From: Vicinamibacteria bacterium
GTDB lineage: Bacteria > Acidobacteriota > Vicinamibacteria > Fen-336
Assembly: GCA_025923995.1 (NCBI GenBank)
Contig: JAICEW010000003.1
Location: 1-61,048 of the forward strand
Direction: 5' to 3'
Length of the DNA stretch: 61,048 nucleotides
Shown: positions 8,357 to 19,048 of the stretch, piece by piece
Numbering within the stretch: the first letter of the stretch is position 1
How the letters are laid out: each line of letters starts with the position of its first letter
Program-made: the position numbers and the translations under genes
The notes under the pieces: generated by a model
The model's database searches: none
What the model saw: the letters and a program-made list of their open reading frames with translations, nothing else
Told to the model about the DNA's origin: nothing

Positions 8357-9160
8357 GTGCGGTCCCTCGTCGCGTCCGTGCTGCCTGCCGCCCTCGCGTG
8401 GGCCTCCGCGTTCGGGGCGACCGCCGGCGGAGGTTCGTCGATGCCCGGTACCTGCTGTCCCGTCCTCGAGCTGCGCCAGTACACGCTCAAGCCCGGCGGC
8501 CGCGACGTCCTCATCGCGCTGTTCGAGGACCGGTTCGTGGAGTCCCAGGAAGAGCTGGGCATGCGGATCGCGGGCACGTTCCGCGACGCGGCGCGGCCCG
8601 ACCGGTTCGTATGGCTCCGCGGGTTCACCGACATGGAGTCGCGGCGCTCCGCGCTCGAGGCCTTCTACACGGGCCCGGCCTGGAAGGAGAGCCGGGAGGC
8701 CGCGAACGCGACCATGATCGATGTGTCCGACGTCCTCCTGCTGCGGCCCGCCGGCAGCGGCGCCCTGGATCTGCCCGCGACACGCGCGGCGCGCGGCGAG
8801 GAACCGGGGCCCGCGCGCGTGATCGTGGCGACGGTCCACTCCTTCCCCGGGCCGGTCGAGAGCACCTTCCCCACCTGGTTCGAGGCGCAGGCGGTCCCGC
8901 TGCTAGCGAAGGCGGGCGCACGGGTGCTGGGCCAGTACGTGACCGAGCCGGCGGCCAATACGTTTCCGAGGCTGCCGGTGCGCGAAGGGGAGAACGTCTT
9001 CGTCTGGTTCGCGGCCTACACCGACAGGGCGGGCGCATCGGCGCCGCTCGAATCGGTTCCCGGGTGGCGCGAGCGCATCGAGCCGCGTCTGCTCGGCGTC
9101 ACGAAAGGCCCGCTCCAGCGGATCGTGCTCGAGCCGACTCCGCGCTCGCTGCTCCGATAG
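8357..9160 (+). CDS. NIPSNAP-family protein with two ferredoxin-like repeats, probably exported
   Basis: The protein contains the NIPSNAP pattern VLELRQYTLKPGGRDVLIALFEDRF, then RFVWLRGFTDMESRRSALEAFYTGPAWK. A weaker second copy begins RVIVATVHSFPGPVESTFPTWFEAQ. NIPSNAP domains are dimeric alpha-beta barrels; bacterial members are mostly of unknown function. Three starts are possible. GTG 8357 gives a good signal peptide (RSLVASVLPAALAWASAFGATA). ATG 8291 adds 22 residues. ATG 8441 has the best ribosome site (GGAGG, 7-base gap) and would make a cytosolic protein. I chose 8357 because the hydrophobic stretch has coding-like third positions. The gene converges on the PQQ gene with a 10-base gap. 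Confidence 0.75.
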   Translation: MRSLVASVLPAALAWASAFGATAGGGSSMPGTCCPVLELRQYTLKPGGRDVLIALFEDRFVESQEELGMRIAGTFRDAARPDRFVWLRGFTDMESRRSALEAFYTGPAWKESREAANATMIDVSDVLLLRPAGSGALDLPATRAARGEEPGPARVIVATVHSFPGPVESTFPTWFEAQAVPLLAKAGARVLGQYVTEPAANTFPRLPVREGENVFVWFAAYTDRAGASAPLESVPGWRERIEPRLLGVTKGPLQRIVLEPTPRSLLR

Positions 9161-9170
9161 GGGTCCAAGC

Positions 9171-10778
9171 CTATTCCACCGGCAGCTCGTACGCGGCTGC
9201 CTCGCGATCGTTGCGGACGACGAGAAGCCGGCCCGCCAGCGCGGGCGGGTTCCACGTCTTGCCCTCGAGCGCCTGGAAACGCGTCAGCTCTCGCAGCCCG
9301 TCCGGGGACGGATCGATGAGGACGATCTCGCCGTCCTCGGTCTGCACGATCAACAGCCGGCCCGCCAGCAGCATCTGGCCGTGACCGTACCGGCCGTCCT
9401 TCCATCGCCGCTCGCCCGAGGCCGGATCGATGCACGTGAGGACGCCGTCGTCCAGGCCGTACACGAGGCCCTCGTGGCGGATCAGGTTCCCGAACTTGGA
9501 CTTGAGCCGCGGGCTCTCCCATTCCATGGTCGCGGCCATCGCGCCCCCGTTCGCGGCCACGCGATACGACTTGCTGCCGACCCCGTATCCGACCGAGACC
9601 AGCAGCCGGTCGCCGCCCAGCGGCAGCGGCATGGTCACGTTCGGCTGCCCGCTGGGGAACGGGTGCTCCCACAGCATCGCGCCGGTGCTCGGATCGTGCG
9701 CGGCGAGCGAGCCCTGGTTGAGGATCACCACCTGCCGCCGTCCGGCGAGTGTCAGCAGCAGGGGCGAGCTGTAGCTGGACCGGTCGGAGCCGCCGGCCCA
9801 CGCCGGCTCGCCGCTGGCGGCGTCGTAGGCCACGAGCGAGCGGCCGCCCTGCCCGCCCGCGCTCACGATCACGCGGCCGTCGACCACCAGCGGCGACGCG
9901 CTCTTGCCCCACTCGGGTGACGTCGCGTCGTGCTCCGCGAGCACGTCGTGCCGCCAGAGGCGGCGGCCGGTGGCGAGGTCGAGCGCGTTCAGGACGCCGG
10001 TCGCGCCCATCGTGAAGACGCGCCCCCGGTCGATCGTCGGCGTCGCGCGCGGACCCACGCCCGCGATCGTCGTCGCGTAGCGCACCGCGTCACCGTGAGA
10101 CCAGAGGGCGCGTCCGCTGGCCACGTCGTAGGCGACCACCCGCTCGTCCGGCCCGCGCTGCTCCTGGGTGATCGCCACGCCGTCGGCGACCGCGAACCCG
10201 GACCAGCCTTCTCCCACCGGCTGGCGCCAGCGCTCGCGCGGCGGGTGCGCGCGCCAGTCGCGCGCCAGCCGGGGGGCGTCGATCGTCGCGTCGCGGTCCG
10301 GGCCCAGGTACTGCGGGAACGCGGGCCGGTCGGAGGACGCGGCCGGAGCAGGACTCGCGAGCGTGGGCGGCGGCGCGGGCGCCTCCGGAGCGGAGGGCGT
10401 CGCGGCGGGAGATGGAGTTGGCGTCGCGAGGGGTGCGGCCGGCGGAACCGTCGGAAGGGGCGGCAGCGCGTCGCCGTGCTCGGCCCAGCGGGACTCGAAG
10501 ACCGGCAGCAGGTCCCCCGTCACGCCGCGGACGCGGAAGAGCGCGGCGAAGACGGCCCCGGCCAGCGCCACGCCTCCCAGCCCGGCCAGGCGCACGCGCC
10601 ACGGCAGGCGCGACAGGAAGGCCAGCCACAGCGTGAGCAGCAGGCACGCCAGGATCACCACCGCGCCGGTGCGCGTGTTGCGCTGCTGCCCGCTCGCCTC
10701 GCCGACGGACCAGATGACGGCGACCGCGCCGAGCGCCAGGGCGAGGACGAGGAGTGCCGGCCAGAGGCGTGGTTTCAC
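9171..10778 (-). CDS. Membrane-anchored PQQ-like beta-propeller protein
   Basis: The protein is 535 residues from GTG 10778. The ORF track's 1378-residue frame joins it to antisense shadow. The N-terminus has about three hydrophobic helices (LWPALLVLALALGAVAVIWSV; VVILACLLLTLWLAFL; LAGLGGVALAGAVFAALF). A Pro/Ala/Thr-rich linker follows, and then a propeller with repeats of the pattern 'G-x-x-x-A-x-D-x-x-T/S-G-x-x-x-W' (for example VVAYDVASGRALWSH, LNALDLATGRRLWRHD). Such proteins resemble PQQ dehydrogenases and BamB, but the catalytic PQQ residues are not obvious. It is most likely an outer-face structural or binding protein. A TACGCT box ends 7 bases before the GTG, suggesting a leaderless transcript. 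Confidence 0.82.
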   Translation of the reverse strand: MKPRLWPALLVLALALGAVAVIWSVGEASGQQRNTRTGAVVILACLLLTLWLAFLSRLPWRVRLAGLGGVALAGAVFAALFRVRGVTGDLLPVFESRWAEHGDALPPLPTVPPAAPLATPTPSPAATPSAPEAPAPPPTLASPAPAASSDRPAFPQYLGPDRDATIDAPRLARDWRAHPPRERWRQPVGEGWSGFAVADGVAITQEQRGPDERVVAYDVASGRALWSHGDAVRYATTIAGVGPRATPTIDRGRVFTMGATGVLNALDLATGRRLWRHDVLAEHDATSPEWGKSASPLVVDGRVIVSAGGQGGRSLVAYDAASGEPAWAGGSDRSSYSSPLLLTLAGRRQVVILNQGSLAAHDPSTGAMLWEHPFPSGQPNVTMPLPLGGDRLLVSVGYGVGSKSYRVAANGGAMAATMEWESPRLKSKFGNLIRHEGLVYGLDDGVLTCIDPASGERRWKDGRYGHGQMLLAGRLLIVQTEDGEIVLIDPSPDGLRELTRFQALEGKTWNPPALAGRLLVVRNDREAAAYELPVE

Positions 10779-10785
10779 GCGGGCA

Positions 10786-10791
10786 AGCGTA
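10786..10791 (-). promoter_or_regulatory. -10 box of leaderless promoter for the PQQ-like gene
   Basis: The minus strand reads GGCTACGCT, then seven bases, then GTG 10778. No ribosome-binding site is present in the gap. This matches the window-wide pattern of TANNNT boxes close to starts. Confidence 0.4.
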
Positions 10792-10810
10792 GCCGAAGAC
10801 GAGGCGAGGC

Positions 10811-12502
10811 TCAGAACCGGGATGCGCTCAGCTTCACGTCCGAGCGCGCCCAGGCCTTCGCGAGCCGGGCTTCCACGAGCGCCGCGTCCGCGTCGCGTTT
10901 CTGCGCGCGGAGCGCCAGCGAGAGGCCGAAGAGCGACCAGCCGTTCTCGGGGTTGCGCCGCAGGTCGTCCCAGTAGACCGTCTCGGCCTCCCGCGGCCGG
11001 CCGGCCTCCAGCAGCACGGCCGCGAGGGCGTGGCGGACCGGGTAGTGCCACTCCGCGGGCTCCGTGTAGACGAGCCCGTCCTCCAGGCGCACGCCGCGCT
11101 CCAGGTGGGCGATGGCGCGGTCGTAGTCCTTGCGCTTCGCGGCCAGCTCCCCCGCCAGCACCTCCGGCGCGATCGCGAAGATGGCCGCGGCCTTGTTGGG
11201 CGAGAAGAGCGTGAAGTCCAGTGCCGGGTCGGCGGCGATGCGGCGCACCTCGGCCAGGTCCTTCTCCGCCTCCTCGATCTGGCCCTTGCCCGCGTGCGCC
11301 AGGCCGCGGGCGTACTGCCACGTGCCCTTCAGGTAGAGGAAGCGGTCGGGCGGCGCGGTCTCCGCCAGCATCTCGTCCCATCGCCCGAAGCGCGTGAGCG
11401 CGTAGTACGGCACCAGCTTGAAGCCGGCCAGCAGGGGCAGGCCGTCCATCGCCTCGTCGGTCACCTTCGCCGCGACCTTGCGCGCGGCGTCGATCGCCGC
11501 CTGGCTGCGGCCCTCCATGCTCGCGGCCGACCAGAGGAAGTGGATGTTGTGCGGGTAGTAGCCCATGGGGTAGATGCCCTGGGCCCGGCACTGCGCGATG
11601 TAGTCCTCGTCCGCGAGGATCGCCTTCTCGTTCGCGGCGGACGCGTCCGCGTAGCGGCCGACGCGCATGTAGATGTGCGATGGCATGTGCACGATGTGTC
11701 CCGCGCCTGGCATCAGCGCGAGCAGGCGGTCGGCGGCGGCCTCGGCGCGGGCGGCCTGCGCGGTCGGCTCCAGCAGGTGGATGTAGAGGTGGTTCGCTCC
11801 CGGATGGCTCGGATTGCGCTTCAGGACGGACTCGACGACCGCGACCGCCTCGGGCGTCTCGGCGTAGGCCGTGCCGTCCGGCATCCAGTAGCCCCACGGC
11901 CGCAGGTCCATCACCGCCTCGGCGTAGAGCGTCGCCGCATCGAGGTCCGCCGGGTAGCGCTTCATCACGGACTTCATGGCGTCCGCGTAGGCGCGGTCGC
12001 GCGCCGCGCGGTCCTCCGCCCTGCCGGAATACCGTTGCGCCACGGCGTCGATGTACGCGCGCTCGCGCGGCGTCGCGTTCGCCTGCAGCGACACCGCCTT
12101 CTGCGCGAGCTCGTGCGCCTTGGGCTCGTCCTCCGGCGCCATTGGCACGTTGATGTTCGGGCCCAGGACGAGGGCCTGCCCCCAGTAAGCCATCGCGCAC
12201 GCCGGATCGAGCCGCGCGGCTTCGCGGAACGAGCGGCCGGCCTCCGCGTGGTTGAAGCCGTACGAGAGGCGCAGCCCCTGGTCGACGAACCGCTGCGCCT
12301 GGCGCGAGCGGGTCGTGACCGGGAACGTGTGCGTGCCGAGGTTCTGCAGGCGCGGGGCCAGCTCGCCGGTCGGGGCCGGCTTCTCCGTCTCGGCGGTCGA
12401 CTCGTAGTGCTTGTGCTGGGTGGTCTGGGCGGTCGCGCTGGGGGCCAGGGCCAGCGCGGCGATCGCCAGGGCGGAGACGAGGGCCGACGGGGAGGACTTC
12501 AT
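10811..12502 (-). CDS. Exported tetratricopeptide-repeat protein
   Basis: This 563-residue protein has a clear signal peptide (MKSSPSALVSALAIAALALAPSATAQ, cleavage after ATA). TPR helices run through most of the length, for example YGFNHAEAGRSFREAARLDPACAMAYWGQAL and RALEVAL-type repeats near the C-terminus. The middle segment YPHNIHFLWSAASMEGRSQAAIDAA is characteristic of a TPR family common in Acidobacteria and Bacteroidetes whose function is unknown. It is probably periplasmic and protein-binding. A TAGACT box lies 8 bases before the ATG. It is followed by the PQQ gene after a 32-base gap that holds that gene's own promoter, so the two may be transcribed separately. Confidence 0.85.
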   Translation of the reverse strand: MKSSPSALVSALAIAALALAPSATAQTTQHKHYESTAETEKPAPTGELAPRLQNLGTHTFPVTTRSRQAQRFVDQGLRLSYGFNHAEAGRSFREAARLDPACAMAYWGQALVLGPNINVPMAPEDEPKAHELAQKAVSLQANATPRERAYIDAVAQRYSGRAEDRAARDRAYADAMKSVMKRYPADLDAATLYAEAVMDLRPWGYWMPDGTAYAETPEAVAVVESVLKRNPSHPGANHLYIHLLEPTAQAARAEAAADRLLALMPGAGHIVHMPSHIYMRVGRYADASAANEKAILADEDYIAQCRAQGIYPMGYYPHNIHFLWSAASMEGRSQAAIDAARKVAAKVTDEAMDGLPLLAGFKLVPYYALTRFGRWDEMLAETAPPDRFLYLKGTWQYARGLAHAGKGQIEEAEKDLAEVRRIAADPALDFTLFSPNKAAAIFAIAPEVLAGELAAKRKDYDRAIAHLERGVRLEDGLVYTEPAEWHYPVRHALAAVLLEAGRPREAETVYWDDLRRNPENGWSLFGLSLALRAQKRDADAALVEARLAKAWARSDVKLSASRF

Positions 12503-12510
12503 GGGCGTGA

Positions 12511-12516
12511 AGTCTA
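12511..12516 (-). promoter_or_regulatory. -10 box of near-leaderless promoter for the TPR gene
   Basis: The minus strand reads GGGCTAGACT, then eight bases, then ATG 12502. There is no Shine-Dalgarno in the gap. The same TAGACT box precedes the Ser/Thr kinase at 19038. Confidence 0.45.
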
Positions 12517-12538
12517 GCCCGCCGGCCCCGGGTTGCGG

Positions 12539-13321
12539 CTAGTCGAGGTGCAGGCCGCCGTTGCGCGTCTCGATGCGCAGGGGCGCGCCGCCTCGCCCCA
12601 GGTCGACGTCGAGCTTCTTGCCGTCGAACTGGCGGCGCAGGTCCTCCGGGGCATGGATGCCGCCGTTGACCGTGCTGGTCCGCAGGTGGGCGTTGTAGTC
12701 GTCGGGGATCTGCACGTGCACGCCGCCGTTCGCCGTCTCGATGTCGAGCGACTCGCCGTCCCAGGAGTCGCCGCTGAGCTGCACGTGCACGCCGCCGTTC
12801 TGGGTCCGCGCGGTGACCTTGCCGCCCATGGCGTCGAGGTGCACGCCGCCGTTGACGGTGCGCGCGTCCACCGTTCCGGCCAGGCCACGCAGATGGAGGC
12901 CGCCGTTCTTCGACTCGAGCGACAGCGTCGACCCGCGGGGGACCTCCAGGCGGAAGCTGGCCCAGGCCCGGCCGGCCGTCGTCGCCCGGATCACGTCCTC
13001 GGTCGCGACGCGCACCGCGGCCGCGTGCGACTTCGCCTCCGCCAACGTGTCGGCGTCCGCGACCACCTTCACGCGCAGCCGGACCTCGTTGCGGTCCCAG
13101 CCCACGACCTCGATGCCGCCGTTGGGCATCGAGTCCACGGCGATCGGCGCGCCGGTGGCCGCCCAGGTGGCCTCGCGCACCTCGCAGTGGCGCTCCCTGG
13201 AGGAGCCCCAACCCTTGTCGTGGCACCATTCGGCGTCCGGCACCGTACGGAACGCGACCTCCGCGGAGGCCGGCAGGCCCAGGCCCAGCATCGCGACGAA
13301 CGTCCAAAGGACAGAACGCAT
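12539..13321 (-). CDS. Exported DUF4097-type beta-helix repeat protein
   Basis: This 260-residue protein has a signal peptide (MRSVLWTFVAMLGLGLPASAE). The C-terminal half carries a striking repeat ending in N-G-G-(V/L/I)-H: NGGLHLR, NGGVHLD, NGGVHVQ (twice), NGGIHA and NGGLHLD, spaced about 17-25 residues apart. This is the DUF4097 pattern, a right-handed parallel beta-helix in which each turn ends in an Asn-Gly corner. Such proteins are usually secreted or surface-bound, and some sit near anti-sigma systems. A strong GGAGGAGG ribosome site lies upstream of ATG 13321. The function is unknown and the fold assignment is good. Confidence 0.85.
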   Translation of the reverse strand: MRSVLWTFVAMLGLGLPASAEVAFRTVPDAEWCHDKGWGSSRERHCEVREATWAATGAPIAVDSMPNGGIEVVGWDRNEVRLRVKVVADADTLAEAKSHAAAVRVATEDVIRATTAGRAWASFRLEVPRGSTLSLESKNGGLHLRGLAGTVDARTVNGGVHLDAMGGKVTARTQNGGVHVQLSGDSWDGESLDIETANGGVHVQIPDDYNAHLRTSTVNGGIHAPEDLRRQFDGKKLDVDLGRGGAPLRIETRNGGLHLD

Positions 13322-13387
13322 GGCTCGCCTCCTCCGCGGTTTCGCGACCGCCGAACGTGAGACGCCCGGACCGGTCGAGGGGTTGCC

Positions 13388-14350
13388 TCAGTCCTGGAGG
13401 CGGGATCTCAGGGCGGCCAGGTCGTCGTCCTTGAGGGCCTGGGCCCGGAGCCTGGGGTTCAGGGACAGCGCGCGCTGCAGCACGGTCCAGGCCTCGTCGC
13501 CCACGCCGTTGGCCTGGAGGATGACCGCCAGGTCGTAGAGGACCTCCGGAAGCATCGACGGCGTCTTCTCGGCCATCTCGGCCGTCCGTCGCTGCCAGCG
13601 CAGCGCCTCCGGGTACTGCCTGCTGGTGAACGCGGTCCAGCCCCGGGTCCAGGTGTCGTTCACGATCGCGAGACGCGTCACCCGCGCGATCTCGGACATG
13701 GGGTCGGGATGGTCGTCCACGCGCACGTCCACCGCGCGGTCGGTGAAGCCGTTGTAGCCGCCGCGGGCGCGTGCCACCAGCACCGCGGCCGACTGGCGTC
13801 CGCGCGCGTCGCCGCCGGCGGCATCCCCCGCCAGCAGGGCCTCGAGCAGCCGCTCCGCGAGCGGCCTCCCCTTCGTCTCCAGGAACCGCTTCTCGAGGGC
13901 GGCCACGACCGCCTCACCCGCGAGGATGTTGCCCTGAACCGCGTACCCCGGGCCGGTGCGCCCACCCGCCCACGCGGTGCTGCGGGGGCCGGTGTGCGTG
14001 GCCGATGCCCCGTCCGCCGCCACGATGCCCACCTGCCGGCCGTCGCGTCCGTCGTCCGCGCGCAGGAGCACGTCGAGCGTTTCGCGGGCCGACGCACCGC
14101 GCTCGAGCAGCTCGAGCCCGCGTGGCCCGAACGTCGTGTTGGCGTTGGACTGCGTCGCCACCGCGCCCACGCCCGCTTTGGCCCAGGGCACGACCGACCC
14201 CACGGCGAAGAACCGGCTGGCGACCGCCACCCCGACCTCTCCCGCCTCGGGGTCGGCGGCCACGATCGAGAAGGTGGAAGGCCGCGGGGGCTCGGCCAGG
14301 GCGGACGCCGCGAGGCCGGTCGCGGCCAGGAGAAACGCGATCCTCTTCAT
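13388..14350 (-). CDS. Exported DUF1028 (Ntn-hydrolase-like) protein with TPR tail
   Basis: The protein is 320 residues from ATG 14350; the track's 437-residue ORF adds upstream shadow. A signal peptide (MKRIAFLLAATGLAASALA) is followed by the DUF1028 core: TFSIVAADPEAGEVGVAVASRFFAVGSVVPWAKAGVGAVATQS, then GYAVQGNILAG. DUF1028 has the fold of N-terminal-nucleophile hydrolases and its activity is unknown. The last 90 residues form two TPR-like helical pairs (YPEALRWQRRTAEMAEK, DEAWTVLQRALSLNPRLRAQALKD). A TAGTGT box ends 8 bases before the ATG, giving a leaderless-type promoter that faces the cold-shock leader. The family call is secure. Confidence 0.88.
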   Translation of the reverse strand: MKRIAFLLAATGLAASALAEPPRPSTFSIVAADPEAGEVGVAVASRFFAVGSVVPWAKAGVGAVATQSNANTTFGPRGLELLERGASARETLDVLLRADDGRDGRQVGIVAADGASATHTGPRSTAWAGGRTGPGYAVQGNILAGEAVVAALEKRFLETKGRPLAERLLEALLAGDAAGGDARGRQSAAVLVARARGGYNGFTDRAVDVRVDDHPDPMSEIARVTRLAIVNDTWTRGWTAFTSRQYPEALRWQRRTAEMAEKTPSMLPEVLYDLAVILQANGVGDEAWTVLQRALSLNPRLRAQALKDDDLAALRSRLQD

Positions 14351-14358
14351 GGCGCGGC

Positions 14359-14364
14359 ACACTA
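14359..14364 (-). promoter_or_regulatory. -10 box of near-leaderless promoter for the DUF1028 gene
   Basis: The minus strand reads GGTAGTGT, then eight bases, then ATG 14350. The divergent cold-shock gene starts 150 bases away. No -35 box or ribosome site is evident. Confidence 0.35.
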
Positions 14365-14406
14365 CCACCGGACCGCGAACCGTGATAAGCTCCGTGCCTG
14401 CATAGT

Positions 14407-14516
14407 TGCCGTTGCTAAGGCGCGCCGAAACGCCCGTCCACTGTGGCCGGTCCCGCTCGTGAACGCCCGTAGAAACGCTGACAACTAGGCGAAGGGTCGA
14501 AGGAGGCCCGTCGTTC
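14407..14516 (+). promoter_or_regulatory. Long 5' leader of the cold-shock gene, with repeated 9-mer
   Basis: More than 100 bases without an ORF precede the cold-shock start, unlike most genes here. The stretch holds two direct copies of AACGCCCGT (14429-14437 and 14462-14470) and a consensus AAGGAGG ribosome site at 14500-14506, ten bases before ATG. Bacterial csp mRNAs commonly carry long structured leaders that act as thermosensors, so a similar role is likely. The candidate -10 (CATAGT at 14401) is weak. Confidence 0.45.
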
Positions 14517-14717
14517 ATGATCGAAGGTACCGTCAAGTGGTTCAACGAGTCCAAGGGTTTTGGTTTCCTGTCGCGTGAGGGTGGTCCGGACGTGTTCGTC
14601 CACCACTCCGAGATCCGCGCGGAGGGTTTCCGCACCCTGAACGAGGGTGATCGTGTGCGTTTCGACGTGGTGGACAGCCCCAAGGGGCCGCGCGCCGCCA
14701 ACGTCCAGCGCGTCTGA
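14517..14717 (+). CDS. csp: Cold-shock protein, CspA family
   Basis: This 66-residue single OB-fold protein is nearly canonical: [20 protein letters not shown] contains RNP1 (KGFGFL) and DVFVHHSEI contains RNP2 (VFVHH). It binds single-stranded RNA and DNA and melts secondary structure in mRNA, either during cold shock or constitutively. AAGGAGG sits ten bases before the ATG, the best ribosome site in the window, which suits a highly expressed gene. A long leader lies upstream and a strong intrinsic terminator 24 bases downstream, so it is monocistronic. Confidence 0.97.
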   Translation: MIEGTVKWFNESKGFGFLSREGGPDVFVHHSEIRAEGFRTLNEGDRVRFDVVDSPKGPRAANVQRV

Positions 14718-14740
14718 CGCTCTCGTAGGAGCTCGTTCCG

Positions 14741-14777
14741 AAAACGGCCGGGGCCGGCGCCCCGGCCGTTTTCTTTT
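14741..14777 (+). terminator. Rho-independent terminator of the cold-shock gene
   Basis: There is a perfect 13-bp stem (AAAACGGCCGGGG paired with CCCCGGCCGTTTT), a 6-base loop (CCGGCG) and a TTTTCTTTT tract. It starts 24 bases after the csp stop. It is the clearest intrinsic terminator in the window. Confidence 0.93.
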
Positions 14778-14801
14778 GCATGCGAGAGTTCCGGGGATTC
14801 C

Positions 14802-16739
14802 GTGAAGTACTGCGATACCTGCCACTCGGCCTACCCCGACGACTTCAACATCTGTCCGCGCGACCAGGGCGCGCTGCGCCAGGCGGCCGACCTCGTCCCC
14901 GGCATGGTGATCCGCGGCAAGTACGAGGTCCTCTCGAAGGTCGGTAGCGGCGGGATGGCGTCGGTCTACAAGGCGCGCCACGTCGCGTTCGGCGAGGTGG
15001 TGGCGCTCAAGCTGGTCGGCACCCGGCTCTCGGGCGACGCCGACTTCCTGAAGCGTTTCCGCAACGAGGCCGTGATCACGCGCCGGCTGCAGCACCCCAA
15101 CGCGGTGCGGGTCGAGGACCTGGACGCGACCGAGGACGGCCGCCCCTTCATCGTCATGGAGTACGTGGACGGCCGCAGCCTGCGCGAGCTGGTGCGCAGC
15201 GAGGGGCCGCAGCCGCTGGCCCGCGCCGTTTCGGTTTCGCGCCAGGTGTGCGCCGCCCTGGCGGCCGCGCACGCGCTGGGCATCACCCATCGCGACATCA
15301 AGCCCGATAACATCCTGCTCGGGCGCGGGCCCGACGGCGCCGAGCACGTGAAGGTGCTCGACTTCGGCATCGCGAAGGTGCGCGAGGCCTCCGAGGGCGC
15401 GGGCGAGGGGTACACCCCGACGCGCACGGGCATGATCGTGGGCACGCCGCAGTACATCTCCCCCGAGCAGGCCATGGGCAAGCGTGGGGACGAGGTGGAC
15501 GGCCGCGCCGACCTGTACTCGCTCGGCGTCGTGCTGTACGAGATGGTCACGGGCCGGCTGCCCTTCCACTCCGACACCGCGATGGGCATGCTGCTGCACC
15601 ACCTGCAGACGGCCCCCACTCCGCCCAACCTGGCCCGGCCGGACCTCGAGATCCCGGCGCCCCTCACCGACGTGCTCATGCGCGCGCTGCAGAAGGACCG
15701 CGACCAGCGCTACGGGAGCGCGACCGAGATGCTGGCGGCGCTCGACAGCGTGGCGGCGATGCCGCTGCCCGAGGCGCCTCCCCTGGTCTGGCCCGCGGTC
15801 CCGGTGATGACTCCCCCGCCCGTGCGCACGCCGGCCGGGACCTCGACGCCGCGGCCGCTCACGCCGACGGAGCTCGCCCAGATCGAGGCGCAGCCGACGA
15901 AGATGATGCCGTCCACGCCCACGCCGGCGCCCACGATGATGCAGGGCACGCCGACCGTGATGCAGCCGCCGCAGGCGCAGCGCCGGCGTCCGTGGTGGCA
16001 GTGGGTGGCCGCCAGCGGCGTCATCGTGTTCGCCATGTGCTCGGGGCTCTGCGCGCGCGCGTGCTCCGACCACGACGAGCGGCCGTCGGCCACCGCGCCG
16101 TCCGTGGCCGAGGTGGTCAAGGAAGCGATGCAGGAGGTCGACGACGACGGCATCAAGGACGCGGTCGAGGAGCGCCTGGAGGCCTCGAAGGCGACGTCCG
16201 AGTACGGGTTCTCCGTGCGGGTCGAGGCGGGCGTGGTGACGCTGGGAGGCGAGGCGCCGTCCTCCACGATCGCCCAGGTGGCGGAGGCGCTGGCCGAGAC
16301 CGTCCCCGGGGTCAAGAGCGTGACCAACCAGATCCGTTCACCCGACGAAGGACGCGGGGCGGGTGCCTCCGGGCGTCACAGGGGCGTGCCGCCGCCGGGC
16401 CCGGTCGGGCCCGTACCACGCGTCTCGCGCGCGCCGGGGACGCCTCCGATCGACCCGAACTCGCCCGAAGGCGAGGCGCTGCGTGAGCTGCTCAAGCGCG
16501 GCCGTGAGGCGCTGGCGGCCGACAAGCCCGAGGAGGCCCTCCGCCACTACGGCACCGCCATGTCGCTCGATCCGGGCAACGAGGAGGCCAACGAGGGCAT
16601 GCAGAAGGCCGCGGCCGCCTGGGGCAGGACGTGGCAGCGCCGCATCCCCTTCCCCCTCGGCCCGCGGGCACGGCCGCAGCCACCCGCCACACCGCCGCCC
16701 GCGCCCCTGCCCTCGCCCAGCCCGACGCCGGAGCCCTGA
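14802..16739 (+). CDS. Zinc-ribbon Ser/Thr protein kinase with membrane helix, BON domain and TPR
   Basis: This 645-residue protein starts at GTG 14802. Domains in order: a short zinc-ribbon-like N-terminus (Cys4, Cys7, Cys18, with Asp21 where a fourth Cys is usual); a Hanks-type kinase about residues 38-300 with VGSGGMASVYKA, VALKLV (Lys), HRDIKPDNIL and DFGIAK; a Pro/Thr-rich linker; one membrane helix near residues 400-418 (WVAASGVIVFAMCSGLC); a BON domain near 443-511 (VVTLGGEAPSSTIAQVAEAL..VPGVKSV); and a TPR-like pair near 555-610. The kinase should be cytosolic and the BON/TPR part periplasmic. BON domains bind phospholipid or envelope partners, so this could sense the envelope. The fusion is unusual. 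The gene converges on another kinase. Confidence 0.9.
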   Translation: MKYCDTCHSAYPDDFNICPRDQGALRQAADLVPGMVIRGKYEVLSKVGSGGMASVYKARHVAFGEVVALKLVGTRLSGDADFLKRFRNEAVITRRLQHPNAVRVEDLDATEDGRPFIVMEYVDGRSLRELVRSEGPQPLARAVSVSRQVCAALAAAHALGITHRDIKPDNILLGRGPDGAEHVKVLDFGIAKVREASEGAGEGYTPTRTGMIVGTPQYISPEQAMGKRGDEVDGRADLYSLGVVLYEMVTGRLPFHSDTAMGMLLHHLQTAPTPPNLARPDLEIPAPLTDVLMRALQKDRDQRYGSATEMLAALDSVAAMPLPEAPPLVWPAVPVMTPPPVRTPAGTSTPRPLTPTELAQIEAQPTKMMPSTPTPAPTMMQGTPTVMQPPQAQRRRPWWQWVAASGVIVFAMCSGLCARACSDHDERPSATAPSVAEVVKEAMQEVDDDGIKDAVEERLEASKATSEYGFSVRVEAGVVTLGGEAPSSTIAQVAEALAETVPGVKSVTNQIRSPDEGRGAGASGRHRGVPPPGPVGPVPRVSRAPGTPPIDPNSPEGEALRELLKRGREALAADKPEEALRHYGTAMSLDPGNEEANEGMQKAAAAWGRTWQRRIPFPLGPRARPQPPATPPPAPLPSPSPTPEP

Positions 16740-16746
16740 CTCGCGG

Positions 16747-19038
<2,292 letters not shown>

Positions 19039-19048
19039 GGGAACGGCT

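Noticed and set aside
9157-9174. Small hairpin between the NIPSNAP and PQQ genes as a terminator
   Set aside because: Only five base pairs (ATAGG/CCTAT) and no T-tract, so it is too weak to call.
9171-10778. True PQQ-dependent dehydrogenase
   Set aside because: The propeller repeats match, but the vicinal disulfide and catalytic Asp of quinoprotein dehydrogenases are not apparent.
12560-12910. Repeated sequence taken at first for tandem repeats or a CRISPR-like array
   Set aside because: The repeats are codons for the NGG(V/L)H coils of the DUF4097 protein. They vary in sequence and are not separated by unique spacers.
9171-13307. 1378-residue minus-strand ORF
   Set aside because: It joins the real PQQ gene (9171-10778) to antisense shadow of the TPR and DUF4097 genes. 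The N-terminal 800 residues are Arg/Gly-rich low-complexity typical of high-GC shadow frames.
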